Assembly (NCBI GenBank): GCA_022841545.1
Contig: JALHRF010000041.1
Coordinates: 1-32,301, forward strand
DNA: 32,301 nucleotides
Source of the DNA: Bauldia sp.
GTDB taxonomy: Bacteria > Pseudomonadota > Alphaproteobacteria > Rhizobiales > Kaistiaceae
Direction: 5' to 3'
Every line of letters begins with the position of its first letter. Position 1 is the stretch's first letter. The notes beneath the pieces are model-generated. The model had not been told where the DNA came from. It worked only from the letters and a program-made list of their open reading frames with translations, and did not search any database. Position numbers and translations under genes: made by a program. This document shows positions 1-8,900 of the stretch, in pieces.

Positions 1-161
1 ACGCCCCTGATCGCGTCGTTCGCCTTGATCTCGTCGACGATGGCCCCGAGTTCGTCCATGACGGAGAGATCGAAGACGTTCATCGACCGGCCCGGCATGT
101 CCCAGGTGACGGTGGCGACCCCGTCGTCGTCGATGTCGAGGCGGAAGTTCTGGTAGGACAT
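1..161 (-). CDS. FadB/FadJ-type 3-hydroxyacyl-CoA dehydrogenase / enoyl-CoA hydratase, N-terminal part (runs off left edge)
   Basis: Only the first 53 codons are in the window, read leftwards from the ATG at 161. The protein begins MSYQNFRLDIDDDGVATVTW and continues with DMPGRSMNVFDLSVMDELGAIVDEI. This is the typical start of the crotonase (enoyl-CoA hydratase) domain of multifunctional beta-oxidation alpha subunits, which hydrate 2-enoyl-CoA and oxidise the 3-hydroxyacyl-CoA using NAD. The dehydrogenase domain would lie outside the window, so a stand-alone crotonase cannot be excluded. The context favours FadB/FadJ: the thiolase that completes the cycle is on the same strand 880 bp away, separated only by a plus-strand EAL gene. 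The 89 bp between this start and the EAL start must hold two divergent promoters; no convincing -35/-10 pair was recognised there. Confidence 0.8.
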   Translation of the reverse strand, partial: MSYQNFRLDIDDDGVATVTWDMPGRSMNVFDLSVMDELGAIVDEIKANDAIRG

Positions 162-250
162 CAGCCGACCCTTTGCCGTTCCGCGATCGGTCGGAAGGAA
201 CCTTCTCGCCCTATGTTACTTGTCGCCGGGTAACGGGGTGATCGGATTCC

Positions 251-1027
251 ATGGGAAATTCCGCAAGGTGTGAGGCATGCGCGGAGGGCGTCGACCCGCC
301 GTTTCCGTTTACCATGGCGTTTCAGCCTATCGTCGATGTCGCGGCGGGATCGATCTGGGCCTACGAAGCGCTTGTGCGCGGTCGCGACGGGCAGCCGGCA
401 GCCTTCGTCCTCGATCAGGTCGTTTCGGAGAACCAGTACAGGTTCGACCAGTCGTGCCGGGTCAAGGCGATCGAACTGGCCGGTCGGCTGTTCCCCGACG
501 ATTCGAAGGTTCGCGTCTCGATCAACTTCATGCCGAACGCCGTCTACGAACCGGCCGCCTGCATCCGGACGTCGCTTGCCGCAGCCGCCCGTATGGGGTT
601 CCCGGTCGATCGGATCATCTTCGAGTTCAGCGAGAAGGAGCGGATGCTCGACCCTGGACATGTCCGCCGGATCATCGATCAGTACCAGCAACTTGGCTTT
701 GCCGTCGCGCTCGACGACCTCGGCAGCGGCTATTCGGGACTGAACCTTCTCGCGAGCTATCATCCGCAGATCGTCAAGCTCGACATGCACCTGGTTCAGG
801 GTGTCGATGCCGACCCCCGACGGCGGATCATCGTTGCTGGCATCGCCAGAATCGCCCGGGATCTCGGCATCGAGGTCATCGCCGAAGGCGTCGAGACGGA
901 AGGGGAAGTCGAGGCTCTCCGGGGCCTTGGGATAACACTCCTCCAGGGCTATTTCTTCGCGCGCCCCGCCCTCGAAGCCCTGCCGGCGGTGCCGTGGCTT
1001 GTGGAGGCCAGGCGCGGCGGAATCTAG
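251..1027 (+). CDS. Stand-alone EAL-domain c-di-GMP phosphodiesterase
   Basis: A 258-residue protein that is almost entirely one EAL domain, with no GGDEF, PAS or membrane segment. The residues needed for c-di-GMP hydrolysis are visible: YEALVRG (E39), N92 in SINFMPN, E125 in IIFEFSE, the DDLGSG metal site (D155, D156), K176 in IVKLD, E212 in AEGVETEG and Q232 in LQGYFFARP. It is therefore expected to be an active cytoplasmic enzyme that lowers c-di-GMP. The first 20 residues are non-conserved and contain a CxxC pair (C7, C10); Met22 just before the domain is an alternative start. The gene lies alone on the plus strand between two minus-strand beta-oxidation genes and converges on the thiolase with a 14-bp gap, so it is not part of that operon. 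What it signals to is not evident from the context. Confidence 0.93.
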   Translation: MGNSARCEACAEGVDPPFPFTMAFQPIVDVAAGSIWAYEALVRGRDGQPAAFVLDQVVSENQYRFDQSCRVKAIELAGRLFPDDSKVRVSINFMPNAVYEPAACIRTSLAAAARMGFPVDRIIFEFSEKERMLDPGHVRRIIDQYQQLGFAVALDDLGSGYSGLNLLASYHPQIVKLDMHLVQGVDADPRRRIIVAGIARIARDLGIEVIAEGVETEGEVEALRGLGITLLQGYFFARPALEALPAVPWLVEARRGGI

Positions 1028-1041
1028 CCCGCGGTTCGCCA

Positions 1042-2250
1042 TCACACCCGCTCGATGATCGTTGCCGTGCCCATGCCGCTGCCGATGCAGAGCGTCACCA
1101 GCGCCGTCGACAAATCGCGCCGCTCCAGTTCGTCGAGCACGGTGCCGAGCAGCATCGCCCCGGTGGCGCCGAGCGGGTGGCCCATGGCGATCGCGCCGCC
1201 ATTGACGTTGACCTTTTCGGGATCGAGGTCGAAGGCCTGGAGGTAGCGGAGCACGACCGCGGCGAAGGCCTCGTTGACCTCGAACAGGTCGATGTCGGCG
1301 AGGCTCATCTTCGTCCGCTGAAGCAGCGCCCGCGTCACGTCGACCGGGCCGGTCAGCATCAGCGCCGGCTCGGAGCCGATATTGGCATAGGCCCTGATCC
1401 TCGCCCGTGGCGTCAGCCCGGCCTTCCGTCCGGCCCGCTTCGAGCCGACCAGCACCGCGGCCGCGCCGTCGACGATGCCGGAGGAGTTTCCGGCGGTGTG
1501 GACATGCTCCACCGCCTCGATCTCCGGGTGCGCCTGGATCGCCACCGCGTCGAAGCCGCCGAGCTCGCCGAACATCGTGAAGGAGGCGTTCAGCGCACCG
1601 AGCCCCTGCATCGAGGTGTCGGGCCGCATGTGCTCGTCGCGGGCGAGCATCGGCACGCCGTTGACGTCGCGCACGGGGATGACGGAGCGGTCGAACCATC
1701 CGCTGTCCCAGGCCCGCGCCGCGCGCTTCTGGCTCTCGACCGCATAGGCATCGACATCGGTGCGCGTGAAGCCGTATTTGGTCGCGATCAGGTCGGCCGA
1801 GACGCCCTGCGGCATGAAATAGGCGGGGATGGCCACCATGGGGTCGACCGGCCAGGCGCCGCCCGAGGCGCCGATGCCGACCCGGCTCATCGATTCGACC
1901 CCGCCGGCGATGACGAGGTCATGGTCGCCGGCCTTCACTGCCGCCGAGGCGAAGTTGACCGCATCGAGCCCCGAGGCGCAGTAGCGGTTGACCGAGATCC
2001 CCGGCACGGTGTGGGGAAAACCGGCCGCGACCACGGCGCTCTTCGCCACGTCGCCGCCTGCCTCGCCGATCGGGTCGACGCAGCCGAGGATCACGTCGCC
2101 GACCGCCGCAGGGTCGAGGCCGTTCCGCTCCGTGATCGCGCCAAGCGTCTGCCCGGCGAGATTGACGGTGCTCACGCTGTGCAGCGCGCCGTCCTTCTTG
2201 CCCCGGCCGCGCGGGGTCCGCACATGATCGTAGATGAACGCCTCGGCCAT
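1042..2250 (-). CDS. Acetyl-CoA C-acyltransferase (thiolase, FadA-like)
   Basis: The 402-residue product has the usual length for a bacterial thiolase. It carries the acylated nucleophile C91 in [12 protein letters not shown], the [12 protein letters not shown] loop, H358 in [15 protein letters not shown] and the second catalytic cysteine C388 in CIGSGMGTA. It cleaves 3-ketoacyl-CoA with CoA in the last step of beta-oxidation (or condenses acetyl-CoA in reverse). A GGGA ribosome-binding sequence precedes the ATG. The start lies 18 bp after the GST-like gene, consistent with one transcript running from the acyl-CoA dehydrogenase. The neighbours (acyl-CoA dehydrogenase, FadB-type start) favour a degradative FadA role over PHB-type acetoacetyl-CoA synthesis, but the sequence alone does not fix chain-length preference. 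Confidence 0.95.
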   Translation of the reverse strand: MAEAFIYDHVRTPRGRGKKDGALHSVSTVNLAGQTLGAITERNGLDPAAVGDVILGCVDPIGEAGGDVAKSAVVAAGFPHTVPGISVNRYCASGLDAVNFASAAVKAGDHDLVIAGGVESMSRVGIGASGGAWPVDPMVAIPAYFMPQGVSADLIATKYGFTRTDVDAYAVESQKRAARAWDSGWFDRSVIPVRDVNGVPMLARDEHMRPDTSMQGLGALNASFTMFGELGGFDAVAIQAHPEIEAVEHVHTAGNSSGIVDGAAAVLVGSKRAGRKAGLTPRARIRAYANIGSEPALMLTGPVDVTRALLQRTKMSLADIDLFEVNEAFAAVVLRYLQAFDLDPEKVNVNGGAIAMGHPLGATGAMLLGTVLDELERRDLSTALVTLCIGSGMGTATIIERV

Positions 2251-2268
2251 GCCGTGGTCCCGCTTCCC

Positions 2269-2904
2269 TCAGAATTTCTCCGGCAGCGGCGCCGCCGGCA
2301 GGAGATCATAGGGGTGCTTCCAGCCCGGCAGCGCGCGGACGCGCTCCCGCCACGCGGCCAGCGCCGGGTAGTCGGCGATGTCGACGCCGATCTCGCCGTC
2401 GAAGAACACGTAGCCGGCCATCGAGATGTCGGCGATGGTGGGTCGATCGCCGAGCATGAAGTCGCGGCTTTCGAGATGCCGGTTGGCCACGTCCCACGCG
2501 CCGCGGACCCGCTTGTCGAGGAACTCGGTCACCGGCGTCTCGCCGGTCTTCGCGATCCCGCGCATGAAGCGGAGGGTCGCCGTGTAGCTGGTGAACTTGT
2601 GGTTGTCGAACAGGATCCACCGCCAGATCTCGCGCCGCTCGGCCGGCGTCTCGGGCCCGAACTTGCCGGTCGTCTCGGCGAGGTAGTCGAGGATGACGCC
2701 CGACTGCGACAGAACCGTGTCGCCATGGAACAGCACCGGCGCCTCGCCCATCACGTTGAAGGTGCGGTAGTCGTCGCTGCGCGTCTCGCCATGGAAGAAG
2801 TCGACCAGCCGCGGCTGCCAGTCACAGCCCGTCAGTTCAAGCATCAGCGCCGGCTTGTAGGCGTTGCCGGACTTGTCGAAGCAGGTCAGCTCATATTCGG
2901 CCAT
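2269..2904 (-). CDS. Glutathione S-transferase family protein
   Basis: The product is 211 residues from the start chosen at 2904 (MAEYELTCFDKSGNAYKPALMLELTG); an upstream in-frame Met at 2940 is less likely because a GAAGGGGA ribosome-binding sequence sits just before 2904. The N-terminal thioredoxin-like half includes the GSH-binding VLFHGDTVLSQSGVILDYLA segment with the S-G pair typical of GSTs. The C-terminal half is the all-helical domain with the conserved N-capping stretch DRPTIADISMAGYVFF. GSTs of this type recur between acyl-CoA dehydrogenase and thiolase genes in alphaproteobacterial beta-oxidation operons (from memory). The substrate is unknown; detoxification of reactive enoyl-CoA-derived compounds is only a guess. 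Confidence 0.9.
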   Translation of the reverse strand: MAEYELTCFDKSGNAYKPALMLELTGCDWQPRLVDFFHGETRSDDYRTFNVMGEAPVLFHGDTVLSQSGVILDYLAETTGKFGPETPAERREIWRWILFDNHKFTSYTATLRFMRGIAKTGETPVTEFLDKRVRGAWDVANRHLESRDFMLGDRPTIADISMAGYVFFDGEIGVDIADYPALAAWRERVRALPGWKHPYDLLPAAPLPEKF

Positions 2905-3002
2905 GGGTGTCCCCTTCTTCCCTGGCCACACTGAAGCCATCTCGACGGACTCGCAAGGACCTCCAGGGGCTCGGTTGGAAGGCTCGCACCACCCTCAACA
3001 CC

Positions 3003-3085
3003 GCTCATCCCCGCGCAAGCGGGGAACCAGGTTATGACGAGCGAGGCCTGCGAAGAACTGGATTCCCGCTTGCGCGGGAACAAGC
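3003..3085. repeat. Palindromic intergenic repeat, copy A1
   Basis: About 83 bp with two short palindromes, CCCCGC-GCAA-GCGGGG (3009-3024) and TTCCCGC-TTGC-GCGGGAA (3063-3080), whose flanks are also complementary so the whole unit can fold into one long hairpin. It lies in the 251-bp gap between the GST-like and acyl-CoA dehydrogenase genes. A close relative (copy A2, 17819-17900) sits inside the helicase gene. The rest of the 2905-3155 gap shows nothing recognisable. In the mRNA this structure could act as a processing or attenuation element within the beta-oxidation transcript. Confidence 0.85.
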
Positions 3086-3155
3086 GGAGGGGGATGGCCT
3101 CCTTCAACTCCACGCCGCCGAATCCAGCATGGCTGCGGCGCCGTGTGCTGGGGCA

Positions 3156-4940
3156 TCAGAACGCCCCCTCCGGTATCGCCATGATCGTGTCGGCGCCGGC
3201 GGTGATGCGGGCGAGGCGGAGCGCCGTCTCCGGCATGGTGCGCTCCATGAAGGCGCGGCCGAAGAGGAGGTCCGCCTTCTCCGTTTCCGTCGCCGCCTCG
3301 CCCTTGGCTTGGACCGCCGCCGCGATCCGCCCCCACATATGGCCGAGCGCGACGAGGCCGAGGAGGTGCAGGTAGTCGCTCGCCCCGGCCGCGCCGTTGA
3401 CCGGCTTCATCATCGCATTCGCCATGAACCAGACCGTCGCGCCCTGAAGGTCGTCGAGGCCCTTCTTCAGGGGCCTGGTGAACGGCGCCAGCGCCGCCTC
3501 GCCCTCGTGCTCGGAGACGAAGTCGCCGACCTCGGCGAAGAAGGCGGTGATCGCCCGGCCGCCGTCGCGCGGCAGCTTGCGCCCGACCAGGTCGAGGCCC
3601 TGGATGCCGTTGGCGCCCTCATAGATCATGGTGATCCGCGCATCGCGGACGAACTGCTCGACCCCGGTGCCGGCGATGTAGCCGGCACCGCCGAACACCT
3701 GCTGCGCCGCGACTGCGTTTTCGAAGCCGCAGTCGGTGAGCATGCCCTTGATCACCGGGGTGAGCAGCCCCAGGCGGTCCTCCGCCTGTTCGCGCGCGCT
3801 CGCATCTGGCGAGCGGAAGGCGATGTCGGCGTCGAGCCCGACCGAAAGGGTCAGCGCCCGCGCCGCGAGGTTGAAGCCCCTGATCGCGGCGAGCGTGCGC
3901 CGGATGTCGGGGTGGACGATGATCGGATCGGCGGCGGCTGACGGGTCCGCCGGCGCGCCGAGCGCGCGGCCCTGCCGGCGCTCGCGGGCATAGGCCGCGG
4001 CGTTCTGCGCCGCGACCTCGGACATCGCCAGCCCCTGGATGCCGACGCCGAGCCGCGCCTCGTTCATCATCGTGAACATGGCGCGGAGCCCCTTGTCGCG
4101 CTCCCCCAACAGCCACCCGGTCGCGCCGTCGTAGTTCATGACGCAGGTGGCGTTGCCGTGGATGCCCATCTTCGCCTCGATCGCGCCGCAGGCGACTGCG
4201 TTCCGCGCGCCCGCGGTTCCGTCCGCGGCGGGGATGAATTTCGGCACGACGAACAGCGAGATGCCCTTCGTCCCCTCGGGCGCACCGTCGATCCGCGCCA
4301 GCACCAGGTGGACGATGTTCTCCGTCAGGTCATGCTCGCCCGAGGAAATGTAGATCTTGCTGCCGGTGATCGCGAAGCTGCCGTCAGCGTTCGGCGTCGC
4401 CCGCGTGCGGAGCAGCCCGACGTCGGTGCCCGCCTGCGGCTCGGTCAGGTTCATGGTGCCGGCCCATTCCCCCGACATCAGCTTCGGCAGGTAGGTGCGT
4501 TTCTGGTCGTCGCTGCCATGGAGGGTGAGCGCGGCGATCGCCCCCTGGGTCAGTCCGGGATACATGCCGAAGGCCATGTTGGCCGAGGTCACGAACTCGT
4601 TCATCGCCGCCGCGAGCACATAGGGCAGGCCCTGGCCGCCATATTCGGGGTCGCCGGCAAGCCCGATCCACCCGCCCGCGGCATAATCGCGATACGCCGC
4701 GCCGAACCCCGCCGGCGTCGTCACGCTCCCGTCGTCGTGGCGCGTGCAGCCCTCGACGTCGCCGATCCGGTTGAGCGGGGCGAGCCGTTCCTCGGCGAAC
4801 CGGCCGCCCTCGCGGAGGATCGCCTCGACCGTCTCCGGCGTCGCCTCGGCGAAGCCGGGGAGGTTGGCGTGGCGATGGAAGCCGAGAACGTCTGTGAGGA
4901 GGAAAAGGACGTGGTCGACCGGCGCGCGGTAGCTGGGCAT
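3156..4940 (-). CDS. Acyl-CoA dehydrogenase, large DmdC-like subfamily
   Basis: The product has 594 residues from the ATG at 4940 (MPSYRAPVDHVLFLLTDVLG), the conventional start of this subfamily; an in-frame ATG at 4967 would add nine unconserved residues. An AGAGAAG sequence serves as a weak ribosome-binding site. At ~600 residues it is longer than classical 380-residue acyl-CoA dehydrogenases, because of the C-terminal extension domain seen in DmdC-type (3-methylmercaptopropionyl-CoA dehydrogenase-like) enzymes. Visible motifs are the FAD/acyl-CoA segment MNLTEPQAGTDVG (about 163-175), ITGSKIYISSGEHD, and catalytic E441 in ITMIYEGANGIQGLDLVGRKL. It would introduce the 2,3 double bond into acyl-CoA. 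The precise substrate is not readable; given the GST, thiolase and FadB-type neighbours, general fatty-acid oxidation is more likely than DMSP metabolism. Confidence 0.93.
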   Translation of the reverse strand: MPSYRAPVDHVLFLLTDVLGFHRHANLPGFAEATPETVEAILREGGRFAEERLAPLNRIGDVEGCTRHDDGSVTTPAGFGAAYRDYAAGGWIGLAGDPEYGGQGLPYVLAAAMNEFVTSANMAFGMYPGLTQGAIAALTLHGSDDQKRTYLPKLMSGEWAGTMNLTEPQAGTDVGLLRTRATPNADGSFAITGSKIYISSGEHDLTENIVHLVLARIDGAPEGTKGISLFVVPKFIPAADGTAGARNAVACGAIEAKMGIHGNATCVMNYDGATGWLLGERDKGLRAMFTMMNEARLGVGIQGLAMSEVAAQNAAAYARERRQGRALGAPADPSAAADPIIVHPDIRRTLAAIRGFNLAARALTLSVGLDADIAFRSPDASAREQAEDRLGLLTPVIKGMLTDCGFENAVAAQQVFGGAGYIAGTGVEQFVRDARITMIYEGANGIQGLDLVGRKLPRDGGRAITAFFAEVGDFVSEHEGEAALAPFTRPLKKGLDDLQGATVWFMANAMMKPVNGAAGASDYLHLLGLVALGHMWGRIAAAVQAKGEAATETEKADLLFGRAFMERTMPETALRLARITAGADTIMAIPEGAF

Positions 4941-4994
4941 GTTGGTCGCTTCTCTTTGCCAGGGCAAAAATTGGCCTCGCCCGTCCCGACCCTG

Positions 4995-5429
4995 TCAGTT
5001 GACTTGCAGTCCGGCCGTTGGGAGGCCCAGTTTCGCTCCCGCCTTGATCATCGTTTCATCCAGACTGTAGATCGCACGGACTTTCTGGTTGCTTGCAATG
5101 GCTAGGTGAAGCGCGTCACCTGCCCGCAATCTGGTTTCGAACCTCATGAGGAAGAGCCTTGCGAGTTCGAAATCAGCCTGAGTGGGCAGAAGAATCGTGA
5201 ACGAGTCCTCGACCAACTCCTCGAATTCCGAGTTGGCATGCAGCGCGCCTTTCGGTTCAAGTCTCCCTGTGCGCACACTCTGCGCGATCATCGAGGAGAA
5301 CTCGACCTGAACCCAGCGGCTTGTGGCAAAGTCTGCGGCATCCAGGCCCTGCATCAATGTTACGATCTGTCGACTTGTCGCCTCCGGCACAATGACGGGC
5401 ACCAGAAAACTGGTGTCGAAGTAAATCAT
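4995..5429 (-). CDS. vapC: PIN-domain ribonuclease toxin (VapC family)
   Basis: A 144-residue PIN-domain protein with the full acidic quartet that binds Mg2+/Mn2+ in VapC ribonucleases: D5 (MIYFDTSFLVP), E43 (QVEFSS), D105 (RAGDALHLA) and D124 (YSLDETM). The length and order of motifs are normal, so the toxin looks intact. It begins 9 bp after the stop of the upstream antitoxin gene, the usual arrangement for a type II toxin-antitoxin operon. It probably cleaves tRNA or other structured RNA; the target cannot be read from sequence. Its stop lies only 54 bp before the acyl-CoA dehydrogenase start on the same strand, with no obvious terminator between, so read-through from the TA promoter into the beta-oxidation genes is possible. 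Confidence 0.92.
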   Translation of the reverse strand: MIYFDTSFLVPVIVPEATSRQIVTLMQGLDAADFATSRWVQVEFSSMIAQSVRTGRLEPKGALHANSEFEELVEDSFTILLPTQADFELARLFLMRFETRLRAGDALHLAIASNQKVRAIYSLDETMIKAGAKLGLPTAGLQVN

Positions 5430-5438
5430 CCCCGCGCC

Positions 5439-5678
5439 TTACCGTCCTTCGTCCCGCATCGCCCGGATCAGATCGACGCTTGGCTCACCGAGGCTCGGCA
5501 TTGTCGCTCGGAATGCGGCGAGTCGATCGTAATCGATGGGCTTCTTCGTCTTGGCAGCCGGCGAAATTCGCGCAACCGCCTTGCCATGACGCGTGACGAC
5601 GATTTCCTCGCCCGCCTCGACCTTGTCGAGCAGTTCGCTGAGCCGCGCCTTTGCCTGTGCCAGGCTGACTGTGACCAT
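5439..5678 (-). CDS. vapB: Phd/YefM-family antitoxin (VapB partner)
   Basis: A 79-residue protein. The N-terminal two thirds (MVTVSLAQAKARLSELLDKV, then EAGEEIVVTRHGKAVARISP) match the Phd/YefM DNA-binding fold. The C-terminal tail (KKPIDYDRLAAFRATMPSLG and onward) would be the toxin-neutralising segment. It is co-transcribed with the PIN toxin, 9 bp upstream of it. Pairing of a Phd-type antitoxin with a PIN toxin is common. The ATG at 5678 is chosen because the conserved VTVSLAQAK starts there. The first codons themselves contain a TGGTCAC half-site like those of the operator just upstream, which suggests autoregulation reaching into the coding start. Confidence 0.92.
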   Translation of the reverse strand: MVTVSLAQAKARLSELLDKVEAGEEIVVTRHGKAVARISPAAKTKKPIDYDRLAAFRATMPSLGEPSVDLIRAMRDEGR

Positions 5679-5689
5679 GTCCTGACTCC

Positions 5690-5709
5690 GTGACCAGAAT
5701 TGTGGTCAC
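5690..5709. promoter_or_regulatory. Palindromic operator of the vapBC-type TA operon
   Basis: A perfect inverted repeat, GTGACCA - GAATTG - TGGTCAC (7-bp arms, 6-bp spacer), lies 12 bp upstream of the antitoxin start. A further half-site of the same sequence is at 5671-5677, overlapping the antitoxin start codon. By analogy with Phd/VapB systems this should be the autorepressor site of the antitoxin or the TA complex. Confidence 0.7.
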
Positions 5710-5710
5710 A

Positions 5711-5739
5711 TATGTAGCGCTGGTTCGCTGGTCATTCAA
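5711..5739 (-). promoter_or_regulatory. Candidate sigma-70 promoter for the TA operon
   Basis: On the minus strand TTGAAT (5739-5734) and TACATA (5716-5711) are separated by 17 bp. Transcription would start around 5703, inside the palindromic operator, which fits repression by steric blocking. The -35 matches the consensus at four of six positions, the -10 at three of six. Confidence 0.45.
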
Positions 5740-5776
5740 ACCCTTCCGCCGGGAAACTGCGTCCCTGCGGTAAGGC

Positions 5777-5791
5777 TTAACCCCCTGTTTA
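5777..5791 (+). promoter_or_regulatory. CtrA-like box upstream of the PodJ-like gene
   Basis: The sequence TTAA-CCCCCTG-TTTA matches the alphaproteobacterial CtrA consensus TTAA-N7-TTAA at seven of eight defined positions, followed by a second TTTACC repeat at 5797. It lies 128 bp upstream of the PodJ-like start codon in a 240-bp gap. In Caulobacter podJ is under cell-cycle control, so the site is plausible, but such AT-rich motifs also occur by chance and no -10/-35 was assigned. Confidence 0.4.
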
Positions 5792-5918
5792 CCATGTTTA
5801 CCGAAGTGTAGCCGGGCCGGACGCGAGCGATTCTCTCGGTTCCGGCCCGCGACGACCTCATGGGGCGCATGCCGTTCCCCGGCGGCCGGTCGTCGGCGGC
5901 GGCGGTGGGGTCACGGCG

Positions 5919-8900
5919 ATGAAATCTGGGAAGTCGTGGGGCATCAGGGACGTCGACGACCGCACCCGCGAGATGGCGGCGGCCGCGGCGCGCCGGGCCG
6001 GCATGACGCCGGACGAGTGGCTCCGCCAGGCGGTCGAACGGCGCGCCGGCGAAGAGGGCCTCGCGCCGGACGCAGGCTCGGCCGCGCGCGGGCTCGACGA
6101 TGAGGATGCCGGGGCGATAGCGGCGTCGCTCGCCCGGCTCGGCGAGCAAGTGCGCGCCATGACCGCGGAAGTGCGCACCCGCCCGAGCAGCGGCCCGGCC
6201 TTCGACGCCGGAGCCATGGTCGAGCGCCTTGCCCGCGAGATGAAGGATATCGACGAGACCGCCCGGTCCACCGTCGAGGGACTGGGCCGGTCCGCGACCG
6301 GAAAGCGCACCAGCCTCGAAGACGCGATCCTCGGCCTCGAGGCGCAGATCGCCGCCGTCGCCGGACGGAGCAAGGCGGGAGCCCGGCGCGATCAGGCCTA
6401 CGACGATGTCCGCGACCGCATGGAGGCGCTCCTGGCCCGGGCCCCGGCCCCGGAGCCGCCGCGCCCCGCCGCGGCCGACCTCGAGCGGACCATCCGCGAG
6501 CTCGAGGCGCGGCTCGCCGGCACCGGCCACCCGGAGGCGACGGCGCGCCCCGCGACCGCGGAAGAGGACGCCCGCATCAGCAGGATCAAGGCGCGCCTCG
6601 CCGAGATCAGCAATCACCTGGCCGACCAGCCTCAATCGCCCGCATCCGCCAAGCCGCACGCGCCGGACCCGCTCGCCGCCGCCATTGCCGACATTGCCCG
6701 TCGCCAAAGTGCGCTGTCGGCCCGCTCCGCACGGCCGCCGCAAGCGCAGCCGGCATCGCCGCCACGAGACCCCGGCTCTCCCGGGGCAATCGCGGCGCTC
6801 CGCACGGAAGTGGTGGTGCTCTCCGACCGCATCGCGGCGCTGATCGACCGGAACAACGAAGACCGGAGCGGGTTCGACGGCCTCACGGGCCGGATCGATC
6901 GGCTCGCCGCGGCCGAACAGGCCTCCGCCGCAGCGGTCGCCGGGGCGCTGTCCGATATTCGCGATGCCCTCGACGACCTGGCCGACCAGCGCGCCGCCGT
7001 GGCCGATACCGGAGAAGTCGCTGGCCTCGCGGCCGGTCTCGCCGAGCTGCGCAGCAAGGTCGAAGGGCTGGAGATGGCCGGCCGGGCGGATTCGGAGAGC
7101 CTCCGCCGGATCGAGACCCGGATCGAGGACATTGCGCGCGCCGACCCCTCTCAGCTCATCCGCAACCTCGAAGCCCATATCGACGGGCTCGCGAGCCGCA
7201 TTGATGCGGTGATCCGCCAGCCTGCCGAGACCAAGGCGCTCGACCAGGTCCGGGCCGAGCTCGGGGCGGTCCGGGCCGAACTCGCCGCACGCGACTCGCG
7301 GGGGATGGATGCCCTCGAAGGCCGGATCCGGGAGCTGGCCGAGGAGGTCGCGGCGGCGTCGAAGCCGGACTCCGACACCGACCAGCTCGCCGCGCTTGAA
7401 GCCCGGGTCGAGGGGCTCGCACTCGAGCTCGTACGCGCCACGCCGCGCGCCGCCGCGCTGGAACAGGTCGAGGAAAACCTCCTGCGACTTCAGGCGAGCC
7501 TGGTCGAAGGCCGTCAGGAATCGATCGAGGCGGCTCGATCCGCCGCCCGCAATGCCGTGCGCGAACTCGGCGCCGCCGGCGGCGACCGCGACCTCGTCGC
7601 CACGCTCCGCAACGATCTCGACGAGATCCGCAAGCTGATCGGCGCTGCCGGGCGTCCGGGCGAAACCGACGAGGATGCCGTCAGGGACACGCTTGCCTCC
7701 GTCGTCGAGCGGATCGGCAACCTCGAAAACGATTCCGCGGCGTCGATGGCGGCGGCATTGCGGCCCCATGCCGCGCCGCCCGCGGAGCCCGCCATCCCGC
7801 GCGCCGCGCCGCGGCCGCGGCAGGACCTTGCGGCGATCCGCGAGCTCGCCGGGAATGCCCCTCCGTCCAGGACCGCAGGACGCCGGGCCGATTTCATCGC
7901 CGCAGCGCGCCGAGCCGCCCAAGCCGCGGTCGCCGAAGCGGATGCGGGGACCGGCCTCGGCATTGGCGATCGCGTGGTGGCGGGCGAGGACGGGTACAGC
8001 CCCTTCGCGCGCATCGGCCAGGCAATCCGCGCCCGGCGGAAGCCGCTGCTTCTTGCCGCCGCCGCGGTCGTCCTCGCCATCGGCGCGTTGCAGATGGCGA
8101 ACCGGCCGGTCGAGGTGACGGAGTCCGTGACGCCGCCGCCGTCCAATACCGCGGCGGTCGTCCTTCATCGTCCCGCCGCCGGCAAACCGCAGACCGCCGA
8201 TGCCGCCTGGGTGCCTCCCTTCGCCATTCCCGAGGCAGGCGACGGCACCCTCGTCCAGCCCTCGACCGATGCGCGGAGCGCGATGGCGCTGGCCGCGACC
8301 GACGCCATCGTCACCGGCGGCACGCAGCCGGCGACCGGCTCTGGCGCACAGGGCATTGGACCGGAGCTGCTTCGCGCCGCCGAGGCGGGCGATCCCGCCG
8401 CCGCCTACGAGATCGGCACCCGCTATGCCGAGGGCCGCGGCGCGGCGCGCGACCTGGCGCAGGCTGCGAGCTGGTACAAGCGCGCCGCCGATGCCGGCCT
8501 CGCCCCGGCCCTCTATCGTCTCGGCAGCCTCTATGAGCGCGGCCAGGGCGTCGCCCGGGACCCCGCCCAGGCGGTCTCGCTCTACCGGCAGGCGGCCGAA
8601 CTGGGCAATGTCGGCGCAATGCACAATTTCGCGGTGCTCACCAGCGAGGGCGCCGCCGGAGCGCCCGATCCGGGAGCGGCCGTGAAGTGGTTCCACACCG
8701 CTGCCGGCTACGGTGTCAAGGACAGCCAGTACAATCTCGGAATCGTCTATGCCCGCGGGCTCGGCGCCGCGAAGAACCTCGAGGAAGCGTACAAGTGGTT
8801 CGCCGTCGCCGCCGCCAGCGGCGACAAGGATGCCGCGACGCGTCGCGACGAGGTCGCGGCGCTTCTCGACCAGAACCAGCTCGCCCTCGCCCGCGCCGCG

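Noticed and set aside
161-1699. A 512-codon minus-strand frame beginning at the FadB-type start region
   Set aside because: Low-complexity Arg/Gly-rich shadow of the EAL and thiolase genes with no conserved motif.
277-2934. An 885-codon plus-strand frame across the EAL, thiolase and GST region
   Set aside because: It is out of frame with the EAL domain and antisense to thiolase and GST, both of which have full active-site motifs.
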